From: Palleronia sp. THAF1
Lineage (GTDB): Bacteria; Pseudomonadota; Alphaproteobacteria; Rhodobacterales; Rhodobacteraceae
Length of the DNA stretch: 64,000 nt
Direction: 5' to 3'
NCBI RefSeq assembly: GCF_009363795.1
Contig: NZ_CP045420.1
Location: 2,957,001-3,021,000 of the forward strand
Shown here: piece by piece, positions 62,400-64,000 of the stretch
Numbering within the stretch: position 1 is the first letter of the stretch
Layout: the number at the start of each line of letters is the position of its first letter
The notes under the pieces: model-generated
What the model was told of the DNA's origin: nothing
Databases searched by the model: none
The model's input: only the letters and a program-made list of their open reading frames with translations
Translations under genes and position numbers: made by a program

Positions 62400-63574
62400 T
62401 GGCATTCGTGCTGATCGTCCACCGCTACATTTGGCCGTCCGATGCCTCGACCTATGCCGCGATGTTGCGCGACATCGCCGAGCTGCATGGGGCGGAAGGC
62501 GACCGGGTCGCGATTTGCACCGCCTTTGCGAATAAGGCAGAGGCCGCGGCGCGGCAAGACTGGGCCGATGCGGAGGGGATTCAGCTGCACCACACTGAAT
62601 TGGCCCCTGATCGCGGGCGCACATCCCTTTCGCGACTGGGCGCGATGTTGCGTTTCTCGGCTTTCGCCCTGCGGGTGGCGCTTCAGGTGAAGCCCGACGC
62701 GATCACGGTGACCTCCTATCCGATCCTGACCCCCGCTTTGCCACTGGCAATCTGGGCTAAGGCGACCGGTCGGCGTGTGCTTTTCCACGTCCAGGATATT
62801 TTCGCGCAAAATTTGATCACGACAGGTGGTGCATCCAGGGTCATCGGGCGACTCTTGCACCGGCTCGAACGGATGATCGTGCGTCGCGCTGACGTGGTCG
62901 TGACGTTGTCTGCAGACATGAAAAAGTCACTTGGCGACGACACGCATATCGTCGAGCGACAGAACTACACCCCCACCGATGGCGCAATCCTGTCGCCCCA
63001 GCGCGATGCGCCTCTTTTCGTTTATGCAGGTAACCTTGGCGCGCTGCAAAACCTGTTGCACTTCATCAATGCCGCGACCCAAGCCCGCAAAATCGTGCCT
63101 TTTCGCATTCTTCTGCTGGGTGGCGGCTCTATGGCAGAAACGCTACACGACAAAATTACACGCAAGGGCCTAGATTTCATCGAGATGCGTGGGCCTGTCT
63201 CACGCGATGAGGCTGCGCAAATCGTGGCCGATTGCGACATCGGCGTGGTCTCAGCGCAGGCTCATCTTTTCAGTTACGCCTACCCCAGCAAGGTCTTCAC
63301 GTATTGGGCATCCGGCCTACCGGCGCTTGTGATGACCGAAACCGACTCGCAATTGGCGGCAGAGCTTGAACGCGACGGCTTGGGCCGCGCAGCGTCGCCT
63401 GTGAACACGGACGCCGCCGCCAAGACCATCGTTGCAATGGTGCGTGACTGGAAAATCCAAAGGCCCGACAGACAGGCAATCGCGGCCATCTCCACCGCCG
63501 CGTTCGGTCGTGATGCGTTCCTGAACGACTACCGGGCCCGCATCCGTCCGATGTGGCTGGGAGAATCCGCATGA
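62399..63574 (+). CDS. WbuB-like GT4 glycosyltransferase
   Basis: 391 residues. A GT-B fold is seen: LIVHRYIWPSDASTYAAMLR at the N-terminus, ITVTSYPILTPALPLAIWAK, RVLFHVQDIFAQNLITTGG and the C-terminal VYAGNLGALQNLLHFINAA, then FSYAYPSKVFTYWASGLPALV. This last segment (with the preceding ADCDIGVVS) is the donor-binding region. It resembles WbuB-type L-FucNAc transferases, which fits its place directly after the UDP-L-FucNAc genes. The exact linkage is unknown. The ATG at 62399 overlaps capG (TGATG). Confidence 0.88.
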   Translation: MAFVLIVHRYIWPSDASTYAAMLRDIAELHGAEGDRVAICTAFANKAEAAARQDWADAEGIQLHHTELAPDRGRTSLSRLGAMLRFSAFALRVALQVKPDAITVTSYPILTPALPLAIWAKATGRRVLFHVQDIFAQNLITTGGASRVIGRLLHRLERMIVRRADVVVTLSADMKKSLGDDTHIVERQNYTPTDGAILSPQRDAPLFVYAGNLGALQNLLHFINAATQARKIVPFRILLLGGGSMAETLHDKITRKGLDFIEMRGPVSRDEAAQIVADCDIGVVSAQAHLFSYAYPSKVFTYWASGLPALVMTETDSQLAAELERDGLGRAASPVNTDAAAKTIVAMVRDWKIQRPDRQAIAAISTAAFGRDAFLNDYRARIRPMWLGESA

Positions 63575-64000
63575 CTCCCCCACCCGTTTTCTTGATCGGT
63601 GCGGCGCGGTCCGGCACCAAGATCCTGCGCGATATACTCGCAAGCTCGGACGGCGTTTCTGCTGTGCCATACGATGTGAATTATGTCTGGCGCTTCGGCG
63701 CCGAAGACGTGTCACATGACCGGCTGGATCCATCGGAGCTAACCGAGCGGCGCGCTGCCTTCATCCGGCAAACCCTGCCGCGACAGGCTAAGGCGGCTCC
63801 CGGTGACGTGATCTTGGAAAAGAGCGTTTCCAACACCTTGCGCGTGCCTTTTGTGGACGCCGTGTTCCCAAATGCCGCATATGTCCATTTGGTGCGCGAC
63901 GGGCGCGATGTAGTGGAAAGCGCGATGCGGCAGTGGCAGGCCAAGCCCGACTTGCGCGCACTTTGGACCAAGCTGCGCGGGATGCCCTTGTCAAATGCTG
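63571..64000 (+). CDS. Sulfotransferase family protein, 3'-truncated by window
   Basis: The ATG at 63571 overlaps the glycosyltransferase stop (ATGA) and the frame is still open at 64000, giving 143 residues. VFLIGAARSGTKILRDILAS (about 6-25) is the 5'-phosphosulfate loop, and VHLVRDGRDVVESAMRQW is the 3'-phosphate region of PAPS-dependent sulfotransferases. The coupled position suggests sulfation of the polysaccharide or its lipid carrier. The rest of the protein lies beyond the window. Confidence 0.85.
   Translation, partial: MTPPPVFLIGAARSGTKILRDILASSDGVSAVPYDVNYVWRFGAEDVSHDRLDPSELTERRAAFIRQTLPRQAKAAPGDVILEKSVSNTLRVPFVDAVFPNAAYVHLVRDGRDVVESAMRQWQAKPDLRALWTKLRGMPLSNA

Noticed and set aside
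1-64000. CRISPR arrays, insertion sequences or long tandem repeats
   Set aside because: No regularly spaced direct repeats, terminal inverted repeats flanking a transposase, or transposase-like proteins were seen on either strand.

Overview
This window is a stretch of GC-rich chromosome from an alphaproteobacterium, most likely a marine or soil member of the Rhodobacterales (Roseobacter group). The clues are an FDH3-type formate dehydrogenase, DUF2125 and DUF4170 proteins, an NDUFA9-like protein beside uppP, a waaA-like/lpxK pair, a HisKA_2/HWE kinase, acyl-homoserine lactone quorum sensing, and genes densely packed with ATGA or TGATG overlaps. I see no insertion sequence, integrase, CRISPR array or rRNA. 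The taxonomic call rests on gene content and remembered family distributions, not on a search.

Bases 1-8274: the end of a membrane-bound formate dehydrogenase operon (alpha C-terminus, beta, gamma, a 56-residue membrane peptide and a metalloprotease-like protein). Next come a reverse-strand crotonase and a short-chain dehydrogenase, a DUF2125 protein, a PmbA/TldD-type protein and an inositol-monophosphatase-like phosphatase. Bases 8365-10611: an RsbQ-like alpha/beta hydrolase followed 6 nt later by a PAS-PAS-HWE histidine kinase. This resembles the Bacillus RsbQ/RsbP stress module rebuilt with an alphaproteobacterial kinase. Bases 10917-14478: lipid A genes (DUF4170, a catalytically suspect WaaA-like protein, LpxK), then DsbA and DciA/DUF721 proteins.

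Bases 14542-24191: mutY is coupled to an AlkB-type alkane monooxygenase. An eight-gene reverse-strand run follows (type I secretion ABC protein and HlyD adaptor, RidA, GDPD, FemAB-like, pterin carbinolamine dehydratase, MscS, Fpg). Bases 24298-28175: a small exported protein, lytic transglycosylase, dapA and smpB. Bases 28185-30319: luxR and luxI plus a third protein that keeps the AHL-binding domain but has no DNA-binding domain. Bases 30571-34682: 3-mercaptopyruvate sulfurtransferase, a class I aminotransferase, a rhodanese and putP.

Bases 34973-52601: ammonium transporter and PII protein, a class A penicillin-binding protein, BluB, tRNA-Arg(CCT), App1-like phosphatase, QueG, a GST, MtgA, an SGNH hydrolase, gltB and gltD, uppP, an NDUFA9-like protein and tRNA-Leu(CAG). 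Bases 52706-64000: surface polysaccharide. A Wza-like export lipoprotein and an outer-membrane barrel face a forward operon that holds a WbpM-like dehydratase, the three UDP-L-FucNAc enzymes (CapE, CapF, CapG types) with an FkbM-like gene inserted among them, a WbuB-like glycosyltransferase and a sulfotransferase cut by the window edge.

Functional themes are nitrogen assimilation (GlnK/AmtB and GltBD), envelope building (LpxK, PBP, MtgA, Slt, UppP, capsule), sensing (RsbQ-like/HWE, LuxIR) and oxidative or redox repair (MutY, Fpg, DsbA). The items most worth a second look are the RsbQ-like/HWE pair, the AHL-binding protein without DNA-binding domain, the WaaA-like protein lacking its catalytic motifs, and several conserved-looking hairpins and short repeats.
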